A stretch of DNA of 64,000 nucleotides from Osedax fenrisi (taxonomy: Eukaryota; Annelida; Polychaeta; Sabellida; Siboglinidae). Below are positions 52,742 to 59,760 of this stretch, in pieces. Positions within the stretch are counted from its first letter, which is position 1, and the number at the start of each line of letters is the position of its first letter. A model generated the notes under the pieces. That model worked only from the letters and a program-made list of their open reading frames with translations. It did not search any database and was not told the DNA's origin. The translations under genes and the position numbers were made by a program. The stretch is from assembly GCA_964019155.1 (NCBI GenBank), contig OZ025244.1, positions 28,501,495 through 28,565,494 of the forward strand. Direction: 5' to 3'.

Positions 52742-53873
52742 ACATGTTAAGGTGTATTAACTGTAAAACTTAAGGTATTAACTTTTTGTTAATGATACAT
52801 CATCTCAGGACAGAGGCTAATCTATGTGAAGAGAGTGGCTACCCCCTGTTGTGTAGGCAGTTCCCTGATGTCAGCATACACACGCAACTCAATTGTTCGG
52901 CCAAGCGTGAAATAGCGAGTTTGGTTAGTCGATCAATTTCATTGAATTTCCTATTTAGTTTATTATTTAAATGATGCGTAAATGATGAATTATTTTAATT
53001 TTTACATATTATAATATCTCCTTATTTATAAATACAAAAAGTCCAATTATTATAAAAAAATGTTATATGTTTTATGTTTATTTACATGATATAAGTATAT
53101 ATACGTGAATTATATATACATATAAAGTATACTTAAAATATTTGTATTATATATTAATTATTGTTTAATTATATTTGTAATAATTATATACGTAGTTGTA
53201 CCCGTTTGTATTATTTTATAAAGTTAACTTTAAAATTATAAGTTAATTGAGTTAATATATGTATCATATTATGAATATATAAATAAATATAATTATGAAT
53301 CATATTATTCTATTATATATAATATGTGAAGGGCATAATGCAGGGCACACTTTCGCATGTTAAATATAGCTAATATATTGTATGCTATTGAATGCCACTG
53401 AAATAACAAAATGTTTAATGAATTCAAATAATTGTTGGTGTCACATAGAAAGTATATTCATATCTAATAGTATATAGATATATATTATCTACAACTTCTG
53501 AAATATTCTAATGATCACATTTATTAGAAGTTACCCACAAATTATATGCTATATTTATATTTTATAGAGGGTAGTAGTAATTAAACATAATTAGTAATTT
53601 TCAATTCATTTTACTTAGAATTTATTTGTCTACCTACATGTACACATTTTTGTTGTTTCTCATAGTATATATTTTATTCAAATTTTACTAGTATATATAA
53701 ATATTTAAAAATAGATATTATATACATTTAACTATAGTTATTATCCGAATAGGAGTATTCTGCTTTACTGTTATAATAATGATTATATTCATTAAATTCT
53801 GTACAAATTATTACCTTTTTATAACATGCTTTTATGATCCTAAATTATATTTATTGAGAAGGATAGCATGTAT

Positions 53874-53923
<50 letters not shown>

Positions 53924-54635
53924 CATTATATATTATACATTATATACTTTTTATTTTACACTACTTTATCATCTCCCTAATACTTCATTATCCCCTTTAA
54001 ATCGTATAATTCGTGCATCTATACGAACCATTTTCTCAATAAATCGATTTGACCATTCCATTACCGACTCCCACCAACTTATATCCAACTGGTTCCCTCA
54101 AAAAAACGTTCCCTCCTACACCTTCTATCACTCGCTCATAAAGCAATATATTATACTTCTCCTCCTTATTTGACTTCCCTACTAACTCTAAGACGCCCAC
54201 TGACTTCCTTACGATCAAATGCTGACATTTCCCTAATTTGCCCTCGTGTCTCATACCTGAAATACCATAAACGCGCCTTCAGTTATATGGTTCCATCCCT
54301 ATGGAATTCCCTCCCTGCCTCTATTAGATCAATCCATTCACACCCGTCCTTTATTACACACCTCAAAGCTTACATATCATCGATGTAATATATTCACTTA
54401 TTTAATCATACAATATTACTATTTTTATAAATTATATTATTTTATCGTTTTGTTTATTTATTTATCTATTTATTGTTTTCGTTCTATATTGTTATATGCA
54501 CCTACCAAGGGTGGCCACACCTATGATAAGTGCTAATAAACCTTATCATCATCATCATCATCACATACAATACATAAGAAATGTTAGTAAATAGCCGACT
54601 AATAAGTAACTAGAGAGATAGCCCCATCACCTATC

Positions 54636-54666
<31 letters not shown>

Positions 54667-55137
54667 TCTCGATTTTGTGGATTTGTTAATGATCCCGTTA
54701 GAATTTTATTTTAAATTAATATCTATAAATAATTCAGTATCGGTATAATATGATTAATTAATAATTATTTATATAGTAGATTTTAATTATAACCCTCAAC
54801 ATTATATCATTATTTGGTACAATTTATTAATTGTGAATACTCGCTCGATTGTTCATTACAAAAAGTCCATAAAACAAACGAGTGCAATCAACGATTACAT
54901 TTAGTAATGGCCCGATGCACACATACAGTTGCCCATTAACATTGAACACCATTTCCTTCACCGCAGATACGTAGGGACGGCAAGATGCAACTGTTCAACA
55001 TAGACGATGGTGTGGAGTCTGATGAGGGTGAGGAGGAGGGTGATGAGGAAGAGGGTGAGGGTGATGATGATTCCACCGGCTCATTAGCGGATGAAGTAGA
55101 GAGACTGGACATGTCGTCTCAAGCAACGATACGATGA
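24222..55137 (+). CDS. ANAPC4: ANAPC4, complete, 24 exons
   Basis: Anaphase-promoting complex subunit 4, a scaffold of the APC/C ubiquitin ligase platform in the nucleus and cytoplasm of dividing cells. Exons: 24222-24341, 25710-25806, 25979-26276, 29221-29277, 29711-29765, 31188-31298, 31752-31835, 32081-32176, 32510-32571, 34889-34931, 36695-36771, 38301-38453, 39282-39337, 39787-39836, 43326-43382, 43875-43922, 44151-44229, 45711-45823, 47638-47748, 48233-48399, 50703-50762, 52296-52517, 52809-52923, 54967-55137. They total about 2,500 nt, or ~833 codons (human 808). The order follows the human protein throughout: VEWSPSMDLALVAS, MAWRPDGK, ILILWEDILLEMHSKL, TDWKQKF, LDQFFRWLHA, LEKVSQYF, LLYYDQN, acidic C-terminus ending TGATGA. 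Residues ~1-250 form the WD40 part, the middle is helical, and the end is the Apc4 C-terminal domain. All junctions are phase-consistent; the exon 5, 6 and 19 ends are least certain. Confidence 0.94.
25412..25565. mobile_element. 154-bp MITE
   Basis: AAGGGGGTATTCCACTACAAG at the left mirrors CTTGTAGCGGGATACCCCCTT at the right. Between them a second inverted pair of GGGATACCCCC-like sequence is seen. In ANAPC4 intron 1. Confidence 0.88.
25710..25806 (+). CDS. ANAPC4: ANAPC4 exon 2
   Basis: Encodes VGLYRLSWKRYWMIPEFK then HAVTAMAWRPDGK; the last motif matches human EVTCLAWRPDGK. The acceptor is GCGCTAG and the donor is A|GTCAGT. Phase 0 in, phase 1 out. A 32-bp unit is repeated twice just after the donor (25822-25884). 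Confidence 0.92.
25822..25978. repeat. repeats between exons 2 and 3
   Basis: A 32-bp unit (TGCCACCTACCTAGCTAGGG...) occurs twice at 25822-25884. C/A-rich ACCCCC.AACTCC units then run to the exon 3 acceptor. Together they fill nearly the whole 172-bp intron 2. Confidence 0.88.
25979..26276 (+). CDS. ANAPC4: ANAPC4 exon 3 (longest)
   Basis: Encodes FAIGYSDGTVRLYFVECNEP and HAITQLSWTE, matching AFALADTKKIVLCDVEKP and APVSCMHW of human, then a serine- and acid-rich linker ending AMPKMHDK. It is much more GC- and CpG-rich than its surroundings. The acceptor CCCCCCAG follows about 100 bp of C/A-rich repeats. The donor is AA|GTTAGC, phase 2 out. Confidence 0.95.
26470..26645 (+). repeat. dispersed repeat B, left part
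   Basis: Contains AATGAAAAATTGCGCCATCT and TTGAACATTTTTGTATACAA, matching the first half of the repeat at 46665. In ANAPC4 intron 3. Confidence 0.7.
27720..27935 (+). repeat. dispersed repeat B, right part
   Basis: Contains ATAGTATTGCCACCTATAT and AAATAGATACAAGTGATATA, matching the last half of the repeat at 6520 and 46665. In ANAPC4 intron 3. Confidence 0.75.
29221..29277 (+). CDS. ANAPC4: ANAPC4 exon 4
   Basis: Encodes KLDRMINNEDLFHIKQIT, the part before human VRLNILVLGG. The acceptor is GGTGTACAG and the donor is AG|GTTTGT. It starts with one base of a split codon and leaves phase 2, which fits both neighbours. Confidence 0.85.
29460..29708. repeat. CACACCC array before exon 5
   Basis: About 250 bp of CACACACCC, CCCCCACACC and related units with no thymine-rich tract; ends in the acceptor CACACAG. 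The minus strand gives three long open frames (Gly/Val/Cys) that are low-complexity artefacts. Confidence 0.95.
29711..29765 (+). CDS. ANAPC4: ANAPC4 exon 5
   Basis: Encodes INVLMIVSGNRTELRVFG, matching LNILVLGGSSGFIELYAYG in human. The acceptor CACACAG closes a CACACCC array. The donor GGT|GTTTAT is chosen by phase 0; AGA|GTGTTT is an alternative. A 44-bp GGGGTTA-containing repeat begins about 30 bp after the donor. Confidence 0.85.
29795..29895. repeat. ~44-bp repeat after exon 5
   Basis: Three copies of a unit with CTGATAACTGTGGGGTTAGC and TACCCCT.ACCCCTG. Starts about 30 bp after the exon 5 donor. Confidence 0.85.
30925..31175. repeat. CCA/CTA array before exon 6
   Basis: ACCACTACCACC trinucleotide repeats, interrupted by CCGTCA, up to 13 bp before the exon 6 acceptor. 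Confidence 0.95.
31188..31298 (+). CDS. ANAPC4: ANAPC4 exon 6
   Basis: Encodes DQSISLVKSACLSDDFNTVS and RDRQFTIMKK, matching GTCLALCLSSDLKSLSV in human. The acceptor CTGAACAG follows a CCA/CTA array. The donor is AAG|GTTCAT; AGT|GTATGT at 31313 is also in phase and would add five residues. Confidence 0.9.
31752..31835 (+). CDS. ANAPC4: ANAPC4 exon 7
   Basis: Encodes FCVKHLFEDADPLIYVAKAF and CHIYTVLF, matching YFQLETNLLYSFLPEVTRMARKF and THISALLQ of human. The acceptor is AACCACAG and the donor is TTT|GTTAGT, phase 0 on both sides. Confidence 0.88.
32012..32080. repeat. CCCACT repeat before exon 8
   Basis: Four to five copies of CCCACTNGTACACG-type units ending in the acceptor CCCACTAG itself. 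Confidence 0.88.
32081..32176 (+). CDS. ANAPC4: ANAPC4 exon 8
   Basis: Encodes YMEQGLKRILILWEDILLEM and HSKLEKFSNEKY, matching YINLSLTCMCEAWEEILMQM and DSRLTKFVQEK of human: the start of the long helical domain. The acceptor CCCACTAG ends a run of CCCACT.GTACACG repeats. The donor is TAC|GTTTGT, phase 0. Confidence 0.93.
32510..32571 (+). CDS. ANAPC4: ANAPC4 exon 9
   Basis: Encodes HSGGSSVSNDFLRYIIFGIP, matching SVQDEFMHLLLWGKAS in human. The acceptor is CTGCACAG and the donor is AG|GTTATA. Phase 2 out gives AGC (Ser) with the first base of exon 10. Confidence 0.88.
34478..34814. mobile_element. TIR element, CATAGAGC family
   Basis: Ends CATAGAGCTAGAGAGAAATA and TATTTCTCTCTAGCTCTATG are a perfect 20-bp inverted pair. 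The interior repeats TTGGTCACC.CAA.ATGGC twice in direct orientation. 337 bp, non-coding, in ANAPC4 intron 9. The same terminal sequence occurs as interior-less palindromes at 22107 and 22454. Confidence 0.9.
34889..34931 (+). CDS. ANAPC4: ANAPC4 exon 10 (43 bp)
   Basis: Encodes NELTIFLLHDLNEK, matching AELQTLLMNQLTVK in human. The acceptor is ATCTCTAG and the donor is AAG|GTTTCA. A very short exon placed by phase and alignment; it lies 74 bp after a TIR element. Confidence 0.87.
36597..36690. repeat. C-rich tract before exon 11
   Basis: CCTCCGTAACCCCCCCCACC-like units (about 15 bp) repeated up to the acceptor ACACATAG. Confidence 0.88.
36695..36771 (+). CDS. ANAPC4: ANAPC4 exon 11
   Basis: Encodes VLLKLQNYIIQHYHSIADMC and NHHLT, matching LKKLGQSIESSYSSIQKLVISHLQS in human. 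The acceptor ACACATAG follows a C-rich simple tract (36597-36690). The donor is AG|GTCAGT. Phase 2 out completes AGT with exon 12. Confidence 0.88.
37244..38290. repeat. 1-kb CTA/CTG trinucleotide array
   Basis: Pure CTA blocks alternate with CTGCTA (six-base period) blocks for about 1,045 bp with very few interruptions, ending 10 bp before the exon 12 acceptor. Minus-strand frames of 369 and 384 codons (poly-Ser, poly-Val/Ala) are artefacts of the array. Confidence 0.97.
38301..38453 (+). CDS. ANAPC4: ANAPC4 exon 12
   Basis: Encodes AVDILSTESFSLKHTTDWKQ and later IRINGNLCIKIAELK, matching LSELKGMASWKQKYEPLGL and FILKANELLQ in human. The acceptor AACACAG is the end of the 1-kb CTA/CTG trinucleotide array. 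The donor is GA|GTTAGT, phase 2. Confidence 0.93.
39282..39337 (+). CDS. ANAPC4: ANAPC4 exon 13
   Basis: Encodes VINENTEQLDQFFRWLHA, matching VIDSSMKNFKAFFRWLYV in human, one of the best conserved motifs of the subunit. The acceptor is CTATACAG. The donor GTAAGG is the only canonical GTA donor in this gene. Confidence 0.96.
39787..39836 (+). CDS. ANAPC4: ANAPC4 exon 14
   Basis: Encodes VIKRLSKEGEDTDDETE after FFRWLHA, matching AMLRMTEDHVLPELNK in human. The acceptor ATTATGAAG is weak but fits phase 1. The donor is GAG|GTTATT, phase 0 out. Confidence 0.82.
40253..42823. mobile_element. TIR element hosting the LINE
   Basis: The ends are inverted: AGGGTGTTCACACCAATTCC at the left and a copy ending GGAATTGATGTGTACGCCCT at the right, with a further inner match (GAAATCCGT against ACGGATTTC). 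A non-autonomous DNA transposon into which the LINE landed. About 100 bp containing ATAATATCTA.ATAATAAAATAAT and ATTATCGAATAA occurs on both sides of the LINE in direct orientation (about 40575-40690 and 42630-42740). Confidence 0.8.
41092..42609 (-). mobile_element. CR1/L2/Rex1-type LINE, intact RT frame
   Basis: A 505-codon open frame for the reverse transcriptase of a CR1/L2/Rex1-group non-LTR retrotransposon. Seen in order: NYRPISHLPLLSKILERIV, SAFRKGHSTETALL, LILLDLSSAFDTLDH (motif A), HGIPQGSVLGPSLFSIYI (B), HIFADDIQLF (C), KNLGLVFDDKLSF and the C-terminal LWNSLPPTIRSI. No endonuclease domain is present, so the copy is 5' truncated and the first Met is probably internal. The 3' UTR runs left to about 40756 and ends in a short (ATC)n tail, typical of these clades. 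It lies in ANAPC4 intron 14, antisense to the gene. The unbroken frame suggests recent insertion. Confidence 0.93.
43326..43382 (+). CDS. ANAPC4: ANAPC4 exon 15
   Basis: Encodes LTSLITPELLEFIHLNFDG, matching MTQKDITFVAEFLTEHFNE in human. The acceptor is CTCCATAG and the donor is GGG|GTTTGT, phase 0 on both sides. Confidence 0.9.
43875..43922 (+). CDS. ANAPC4: ANAPC4 exon 16
   Basis: Encodes NNNPDENKFKLEKVSQ, matching LYNRKGKYFNVERVGQ in human. The acceptor is TATTACAG and the donor is CAG|GTTTAT, phase 0. Confidence 0.92.
44151..44229 (+). CDS. ANAPC4: ANAPC4 exon 17
   Basis: Encodes YFRDKPLTMQRMKGESILKH and LVKQKK; VSQYFRDKPL joins as human VGQYLKDEDDDL. The acceptor is GATGCAG. The donor G|GTTTGT is repeated in the minisatellite that starts at it (44230-44375). 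Phase 1 out. Confidence 0.85.
44230..44380. repeat. ~34-bp array repeating a donor
   Basis: Starts at the exon 17 donor GTTTGTAACAG. Units contain GTTTGTTACTGTAACCCCCA and TTCAGTGAAAGTG; three near-identical copies plus a diverged first one. Each repeats a GTTTGT behind G. Confidence 0.9.
44472..45388. mobile_element. 917-bp MITE
   Basis: TAGGGTAGCCCGTTTT at the left mirrors AAAACGGGCTACCCTA at the right. The interior is almost pure A/T with no coding potential. In ANAPC4 intron 17. Confidence 0.85.
45595..45708. repeat. 17-bp array before exon 18
   Basis: CCATAACTAAGCTCCAC units, about seven copies with small changes, ending in the acceptor CCCACATAG. Confidence 0.93.
45711..45823 (+). CDS. 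ANAPC4: ANAPC4 exon 18
   Basis: Encodes DTWHPLLYYDQNVNTLSLKQ and VKFTSCIGELMDDVS, matching ESPLLFPYYPRKSLHF and IIDQCLQKPADVIGKSM in human. The acceptor CACATAG ends a 17-bp tandem array. The donor is TCG|GTTAGT, phase 0, followed by degenerate CCCCATTA repeats. Confidence 0.92.
45840..46055. repeat. degenerate CCCCATTA repeat after exon 18
   Basis: ACCCTATTA, ACTCCATTTAT and CCCCATTAG-type units of about 10-12 bp, starting some 15 bp after the exon 18 donor. Confidence 0.8.
46665..47130 (+). repeat. dispersed repeat B, longest copy
   Basis: Begins GAAAGATATATCACCCTAAT, continues AATGAAAAATTGTGCCACCT and ends AAAAGTGATATATATTTG; short inverted ends (AGATATATCAC) suggest a MITE. In ANAPC4 intron 18. 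Partial copies are at 6520, 26470 and 27720. Confidence 0.8.
47638..47748 (+). CDS. ANAPC4: ANAPC4 exon 19 (3' end uncertain)
   Basis: Open frame LTAASRTKCKSIVVDNPHHL... ending ISQLTIYL, which aligns with human MNQAICIPL; the first ~27 residues have no human counterpart. The acceptor ACACACAG follows a CA run; phase 0 in. A hAT-type MITE is inserted at 47748, duplicating ATCTACCT. The pre-insertion donor would have been CTA|GTAACC (now at 47938), but reading into the MITE reaches a stop at about 47901. A donor at or inside the MITE edge (for example CTCA|GTGGTT or TGG|GTCATG) must be used if the gene works. Confidence 0.7.
47748..47929. mobile_element. hAT-type MITE at the exon 19 edge
   Basis: CAGTGGTTCCCAACCT at the left mirrors AGGTTGGAAACCACTG at the right, the classic hAT terminal sequence. 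The flanks ATCTACCT and ATCCACCT are an 8-bp target-site duplication with one mismatch. 182 bp. Inserted in or directly at the 3' end of ANAPC4 exon 19. Confidence 0.92.
48233..48399 (+). CDS. ANAPC4: ANAPC4 exon 20
   Basis: Encodes YVKAGTPALMFKRFHYR and ISIYNFFLYGELPARRVYVI, matching YRDTRSEDSTRRLFKF and NLHYLLFTILEDSLYKMCIL in human. The acceptor CATCCAG is phase 0; TTTCCTAG at 48209 is an alternative that would pair with a phase 1 exon 19. The donor is AG|GTTAGG. Confidence 0.9.
48400..50254 (+). other. ANAPC4 intron 20, left part
   Basis: AT-rich. At 49200-49270 and 49780-49915 are paired motifs (GTGCCGATAAATCGAGAGTGCCGGTATATCGA and TGCCGGTTCATCGAGAGCGCACT, given only in part), suggesting a TIR element of about 700 bp with TTATCGAG-type ends. 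The 65-codon minus-strand frame at 49398-49595 lies inside it, and nothing supports it as a gene. Confidence 0.45.
50255..50567 (-). mobile_element. tRNA-derived SINE, full copy
   Basis: The minus strand starts with a tRNA-like head (50567-50494): box A GTGGCTCAGTGGCTAAGG, box B GGTTCGAGCC within a pairing T-arm. A body containing GGTTATAAGTGAAAACTTC follows and ends in poly(A), seen as a T run at 50263-50297 on the plus strand. The head lacks a paired acceptor stem, so this is a SINE and not a tRNA gene. In ANAPC4 intron 20. Confidence 0.85.
50703..50762 (+). CDS. ANAPC4: ANAPC4 exon 21
   Basis: Encodes EEEIICLRVDNIPISNEEYW, aligning with the stretch around GLIAIKFGSFTYATTEK in human. Placed mainly by phase (2 in, 2 out), a TTTTAG acceptor and a GTTAGC donor. 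Similarity alone is weak. A (TCC)n array begins 35 bp after the donor. Confidence 0.75.
50798..50862. repeat. (TCC)n array after exon 21
   Basis: TCC trinucleotide repeat with TGC and TTC interruptions, 35 bp after the exon 21 donor. Confidence 0.92.
52296..52517 (+). CDS. ANAPC4: ANAPC4 exon 22
   Basis: Encodes KEHRFVKVVRYNNDYILLLL, a low-complexity Ser/Pro/Gln insert, then PPVVVLRMAINVLKNHRWVP. It matches CLDAQFYDDETVTVVL, RLLVQLPLSLV and FEKHWRLLESMKA in human; the SPSQ-type insert is extra. The acceptor is TTCACAG. The donor AT|GTTAGA runs straight into a 23-25-bp tandem repeat. Confidence 0.9.
52522..52618. repeat. 23-25-bp array after exon 22
   Basis: CCTCTATCTTGACCTCTGTT(A)TA units, four copies, starting four bases after the GTTAGA donor. 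They extend the exon 22 frame artificially. Confidence 0.9.
52809..52923 (+). CDS. ANAPC4: ANAPC4 exon 23
   Basis: Encodes TEANLCEESGYPLLCRQFPD and LNCSAKREIASL, aligning with human GNGFRKVSCVLSSNLRH. The acceptor is ATCTCAG and the donor is TTG|GTTAGT. Phase 2 in, phase 0 out. Confidence 0.87.
53993..54565 (+). mobile_element. LINE 3' fragment, same family
   Basis: Decayed C-terminal RT region: PLNRIIRASIRTIFSINRFD near 53993 and LWNSLPASIRSIHSHPSF near 54310, separated by frameshifts. It is followed by a 3' UTR with GTGCTAATAAAC and an (ATC)n tail at 54541-54565, the same as the LINE at 40756-42609. 5' truncated, in ANAPC4 intron 23, sense orientation. Confidence 0.88.
54967..55137 (+). 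CDS. ANAPC4: ANAPC4 exon 24 (stop codon)
   Basis: Encodes IRRDGKMQLFNIDDGVE followed by an acidic Glu/Asp/Gly tail, matching RHVRVFEMDIDDEWELDESSDEEEE of human. The acceptor is CACCGCAG. It ends in tandem stops TGATGA. AATAAA hexamers occur downstream near 55412 and 55907; either could serve polyadenylation. Confidence 0.93.
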   Translation: MRRDGKMQLFNIDDGVESDEGEEEGDEEEGEGDDDSTGSLADEVERLDMSSQATIR

Positions 55138-56339
55138 TGACCTCTAGAGTCAATGGATCACGTGAACAATAGCATCATTCTGATGACTTCTTACTAATAA
55201 GTGATCTCTCGCGCGATAAATACGCTACCTAGGCAATAATAGGCGAACCGGATTATTTCATGGAAATATTGTAATAGTCGTTGATAATATTTTTAATTTT
55301 TGATTTTAATATTTTATTTAATCTACGATCTAATCATAGATACTTTAACAACATACGCTATGAGATTAATGTTATTTCTAAAATGTATGATATTTTTTAA
55401 TAATTTATGTAAATAATAAATGAACATATTTTTTATATATCATTTTTTTAATTTTTGTATATATAATGGTATATATTATATACTATATAATAATATATCA
55501 ATGATATTATATTGTGATATATAGAGTTTAAATATCTATAAATGACGTTTACATATATATAAAGTTATTAATAAAAAGCATACAGAGGATTACATATCGT
55601 TGAGCACGCAAGCTTCGTACGATGTCTTGTTCCGATATTGTATGTGTTTATTATGTAAGAGTATAGTACAGTACACTAAGTGCTGATGTACCCAACACAC
55701 GATACTGTAATGTAAATACATACTAATGTTGTTGTTTTGTAATTTTTGCGTATATATTTATATATTATTAATAACATATATACGTATGTAATCATACGAT
55801 ATTATATTATATATATATATATATATTATACCTTTATAGAAGTAAGAATATTTAACTTCATTTATATAACTATTAATATACCTTGATCTTATTTCATTTT
55901 TGTAGAAAATAAATATTTTTTAAATTATATTTTCAGGACTCTTATTTGTTAGAATAATATAAAACTAATTAACTTAAATTAACTGCCCTTAATATTAAAC
56001 TAAGGGTACGGATTACAGATATACAATAGTGACTGTAATATATTATATAGTGATATAACCAGTGTACAATGCCATTGAACGTAAAGTTATATACAATAGT
56101 AATATTACATTACAGTATAATGTATAGTTACGTTATTTAACCAGGACAGTTACGTGTGTATGATTCACCATATTATATATAATAGAGAACGGAGACACAT
56201 TTGGACTTGGTTCTCCATGATTATAGCCATGTTTTCTCTGTATTTCTTTTGTTCTCTATGTTTATAAAAGTAGACAATTACCATTTGATATTTATAAATA
56301 ATGTATATATATATATACATAGTGAGGGTGGCGAAATAT

Positions 56340-57560
56340 AATGTTACCCCTCAGAATGTTGACACCCACCCACCCTCTTCTGACAGCTCTATACTTCAGG
56401 GAGGTAGTCTGAGTATTTGTGATGATGTGTGACTAACAGGAGTGTTATATTTCTATGAGAAATTAGAGGAGTTTGGATAGGAGGGGCATTATTACATAGG
56501 CAAGTAGAATCTACTTAAACTAAGTTAGGGTTCGTAATTAATATATTAGATAGTAGGAAAGAGAAAGTAGGCGCTAGGAGTTCCAGTACTGTACTTGAAT
56601 AAAGGGGATATAGGATAAGCCAACTTCGAATGGAATCTAATTTCTGGTTAAACCGAAATATTTTAGATGAAAGTTTAGGTTTAACCAGAAATTAGATTCC
56701 ATTTTTAAGCTTAAAAATATATTTGTGAGGCCCGAGTGTTCGTACTGTTGCTAGCGGTGTATTCACCTAAGAGCTACGATATTGAGAGATAGGGCCGATA
56801 TAATCGAAGATTTGTTAAGGTCCGACGGATGTTATGAATATTATATAATAAATTATTTAATTACGAATGCATCAATAGTATAGTCTACTGGGACTAGAAC
56901 AGGCGATACTCGGTGGTCAACTAGTGTACACTGTACATGGGTATGAGTTATGATGTAGAGGGAACACATTTAATATGAAGTATTTGTTTGAGAGCCGTTT
57001 GAATCGTAAGTGGTGCATATATATGATTATCTAGAGTATCCGATTTGCCAAATATTTGCTAAATAATAATAATCTATTTGCTACTTTGATAAATACTCGC
57101 AAACATTTTTTGCCCAGTGTTTCTAGAGAATAGGATTAATGCAGTTAATATATATATATATATAATTGAATATCTTTGGCATAGGAGTTGTACTATATGA
57201 ATGGGTATTTGGATATATCTGAAGGACTAGTGAGATAACGTAGGTATTCAATATTAATCTCCTATATAGGAGATGGTCGAGTGCGAAGAGGAACACCTAA
57301 GTGATAGAAGTAGGTGCTAGTTTATCTAGGGCTGATTTATTAACCACAGAATGAACGATCTAATAGACGAAACGAGAACCAAACCAGATAGATGCCTTAG
57401 ATAATGATTTACTTACGCGGTTAATAAAGATGCAATGGTAAAGTGTATCAACATTTGAGAATGTTTAATATGACCATTTGACCGGTTTTACAGTGCCAAA
57501 CTTATTATTCAGGTCAAATAGTATCTCTTAACATATCTCGGTAATGGTGGTGTAGGTTGA
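56340..57560 (-). mobile_element. strongly decayed LINE-like sequence
   Basis: GC-richer than its surroundings and without an open frame. The minus strand contains VDTLYHCIFINRVSKSLSKA followed by IWFGSRF, resembling the region after RT motif A (D..DH.IL...L...G....W..SYL) in CR1/jockey-type LINEs. No other motif is readable. A 1.2-kb relic at best. Confidence 0.4.
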
Positions 57561-57659
57561 TTTAAAGTGAAAGTTAATGCCTCGGTGTCTACATGTGTAT
57601 GAGGAATATTACTAATTGCAAGGTATGAAAATGGATTACTTTAAAGATTTTAGTAATTC

Positions 57660-57735
57660 CGGTACAACTCTATGGAATTCCCTCCCTCCTACCATCCGCT
57701 CTATTATATTCTTCAAACGACTCCTAAATATTATA
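57660..57735 (+). mobile_element. short LINE fragment
   Basis: Translates LWNSLPPTIRSI then FFKRLLNI, the same C-terminal motif as the other CR1/L2/Rex1 copies. Only about 75 bp is recognisable before a (TA)n tract. Confidence 0.7.
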
Positions 57736-58109
57736 AATATATATATATATATGTATGTGTATATGTGAATGTATGTATGTGTGTAGTTGTGTGTCATAAT
57801 ATCATCAATTTTGCGAAATACTTCGAGAAAATCTTTATAAAAATATTACTTGCATTTATATCATTATAAATGATATAAATGACTACATTTCCTATATTAT
57901 ATATTTATTTATAACTTTCGACATATCGTAATATTAATTAAAACGTTTTCTATATAATATAACATGTGTTTAATATATGTTTAATACACTCAAATGAAAC
58001 TTGGAAAGTAATGACCTAGGATGTCATTGATTTAAATTAATATTTTAAAACAATTAGGTTGGACTGTAAAAATGATATATATTATATTTAATCATTTATA
58101 TATATATAT

Positions 58110-58768
58110 AGGGGAAGTCCCCGATTACCGACCCCTAAATGATTATTTGTAATAACTTATTCAATATTAAATATATTAATAGTAATTATAATTATATTAA
58201 AATATTGTATATTATTATTTAATATTTATTTATTAATCAGTATATATATATAATCAACTGGAAATATTAATCCTAAATCTATATCAATGATACATAAACA
58301 ACTTCCGACATATTTTAAAGTAAAATACGAATCTATTTTGATTGGATATTATAAATCACATGGGGTCGGTATTAGGGTAATTTAGGGGGTCGGTAATAGG
58401 AAAATAATATGGGTTGCTATACCTAAGATATATTGGTTAATAGTTATTCAAATTCAATTATTTTTATAAAAGTAATAAACATTTTATTGTTCTACAATAT
58501 TATGTACAAAATCAAGTTTTCTTTTAATTAATAAAGTATTTACAATGATTTAAAAAAAGTTATTATTCAAAAAATAAAACAGAATATTACATTTTATCAA
58601 ATAACAATTGTAGGATTAAATATTTTTTTAAACAAAATACGTTTTCATATTTATCATTAAATTACTAACAGTTCATGTAAATATTATTTTTTGATATCTC
58701 TTATGGTTACTGAGATACGAGAGGGGGTCGGTATTAGGAGGGGGTCGGTAATCGGGGACTTTCCCCTA
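58110..58768. mobile_element. TIR element, GGGGAAGTCC ends
   Basis: TAGGGGAAGTCCCCGATTACC at the left mirrors GGTAATCGGGGACTTTCCCC at the right; inner GGGGGTCGGTA motifs repeat. Similar in plan to the element at 16221-17213 but a distinct family. Non-coding, flanked by TA tracts. Confidence 0.88.
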
Positions 58769-58818
58769 CATATATGTATTAATATATACTTCAAAAAATG
58801 CATTTCTATATATTCTAC

Positions 58819-58864
<46 letters not shown>

Positions 58865-58984
58865 CAATACAAATATCAATAAATTAGCTTTAATTAACAC
58901 TAAAACACCTATACAATATTATTAATAATTATATTAGAATATTGTTACCATTACCTATAATTAAATGTACCTACCAAGTCCGAT

Positions 58985-59760
58985 TAAAAAATAATGTATA
59001 GGACATGGGTACCGAATACGGACAGTGTGCGTCGGACACCCTATATACTACTAGATAAACTATATATTATTGATTAATTAATAAGGCAAATTACAATTAC
59101 ATTATTTATAATTAATTTTATGAATAATTTATTATAATTTATTTATTTTTATTATTTTTTTAATTAATAATACAATTAACAATTGAAGTATCTACATAAT
59201 GATTTTTTTTAGATTTAATTCTATTGGTAGTATACATATTATAACGCACGCGATTTTTATGAAAATCAGAATAATTCATACGATGCGCGCTGATTAGTTA
59301 TAGGGTGTCAGTATTAAGACATCTATAGATAATATATAGAGTGTCCGTATTTATGAACTTATATGACCTCTAGATATATCCTTATAACTTAATGAATATT
59401 TGATAACAAATAAAGAAATTATATATATAATTTTAGAATGCTTTATTTTTTAATAATATAGTGTTATATTTTATATCTATACATTTGTATATGAAAGTCA
59501 GAATAGTTCATACGCTGCGGCTGATTTGTTATATGGTGTCCGTATTAGGGACTTATATGACCTCTAGATCTAGATCTAGATATAGACCTCTAGATGCTTA
59601 TAACTTAATTAATATTTGATAACAAATATACAAATTATATATATAATTTTTAGAATGCTTTATTTTTAATAATATAGTGTTATATTTAATATAGATACAT
59701 TTGTATATTCTTGAGAATGTTTTAAGTTGAAATTGTTTTTCATAAATTTAAAAACGTAAT
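58985..59760. mobile_element. partial relative of the 16221 element
   Basis: Shares, in reverse orientation, GATTTTTATGAAAATCAGAA, GCTGATTAGTTATAGGGTGT and the long AT-rich interior with 16221-17213. The GTTATAGGGTGTC segment occurs twice (59295 and 59530), so part of it is duplicated. Terminal GGGGAAAGT is missing. Confidence 0.75.
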
